A DNA stretch of 13,462 nt from Oscillospiraceae bacterium (GTDB taxonomy: Bacteria; Bacillota; Clostridia; Oscillospirales; Acutalibacteraceae). Location: NCBI GenBank assembly GCA_031273775.1, contig JAISRF010000011.1, positions 1 through 13,462 of the forward strand, in the 5' to 3' direction. Shown here in pieces: positions 13,291-13,462 of this stretch. Under the pieces are notes generated by a model. The model ran no database searches. It was given only the letters and a program-made list of their open reading frames with translations, and was not told the origin of the DNA. Positions within the stretch are counted from its first letter, which is position 1. Every line of letters starts with the position of its first letter. The translations under genes and the position numbers were made by a program.

Positions 13291-13462
13291 CAGCCCTCCA
13301 CCGCGAATTCATAGAGTTCTGGGTCTTTGCCTTTGTCTACGATAATGTCGCCCCTCTCGTTGGTTTCGAGTACCGTCTTGGGGTAACTGCGATTGCGGAA
13401 CGCCGCCCTAAGCTGTTCATCGACAGAGATGACAGGCTTCGGGGTGAACGGCAAACTATTTT
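13290..13462 (-). CDS. partial small gene upstream of the PemK-like toxin, likely antitoxin
   Basis: The last 56 codons of a gene that starts outside the window. The visible part reads KPVISVDEQLRAAFRNRSYP, KTVLETNERGDIIVDKGKD and PELYEFAVEG, then TGA overlapping the toxin ATG by one base. I do not recognise a named family. Size, order and coupling to a PemK-like gene suggest the antitoxin of the pair; that is inference from context only. Confidence 0.55.
   Translation of the reverse strand, partial: NSLPFTPKPVISVDEQLRAAFRNRSYPKTVLETNERGDIIVDKGKDPELYEFAVEG

Noticed and set aside
12968..13462. CRISPR array downstream of the cas1 fragment
   Set aside because: No regularly spaced direct repeats are present anywhere in the window.

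Overview
This window comes from a Clostridia-like member of the Bacillota, possibly near Oscillospiraceae (the family is inference from moderate GC and style). Evidence: a PolC-type replicative polymerase, the order pyrH-frr-uppS-cdsA-dxr-rseP-ispG-polC that is familiar in Clostridia, strong AGGAGG-type ribosome sites, GTG and TTG starts, SigA-like promoters, a DivIVA-domain protein and a class B sortase.

Region 1 (1-8051, minus strand) is one long housekeeping operon. It starts at a TTGACT-17-TAAAAT promoter (8023-8051) and runs through pyrH (UMP kinase), frr (ribosome recycling), uppS and cdsA (envelope lipid precursors), dxr (MEP isoprenoid pathway), rseP (site-2 protease), ispG (MEP pathway) and the first 496 codons of polC. 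dxr and ispG supply isoprenoid precursors that UppS polymerises to undecaprenyl diphosphate, and CdsA makes CDP-diacylglycerol. rpsB-tsf, often upstream of pyrH, are absent here. Oddities are a possible zinc-ribbon insertion in RseP, a TTG start for dxr inside a 7-bp tandem repeat plus two more short tandem repeats in dxr, a palindromic repeat element between uppS and cdsA, and a 9-G run in pyrH.

Region 2 (8052-10631) has prmA (ribosomal protein L11 methyltransferase) divergent from pyrH, and a convergent minus-strand pair of divIVA-like gene then class B sortase. The pair is driven by a TTGACA-17-TATCAT promoter, and its ~110-nt leader contains a terminator-like hairpin plus a competing hairpin, suggesting attenuation.

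Region 3 (10632-13462) is an accessory or scar region: an unidentified coding remnant, a complete Phd/RelB-type antitoxin and RelE/ParE-type toxin pair with its own consensus promoter and terminator, a decayed ISLre2-family (UPF0236) transposase, a strong terminator, a cas1 fragment that has lost both ends, and on the opposite strand a PemK/MazF-like toxin whose 3' end overlaps the cas1 remnant, preceded by its partial partner gene. No CRISPR array, cas2 or other cas gene is visible. The region looks like the debris of a CRISPR-Cas locus replaced by mobile and toxin-antitoxin DNA. No RNA genes were recognised.
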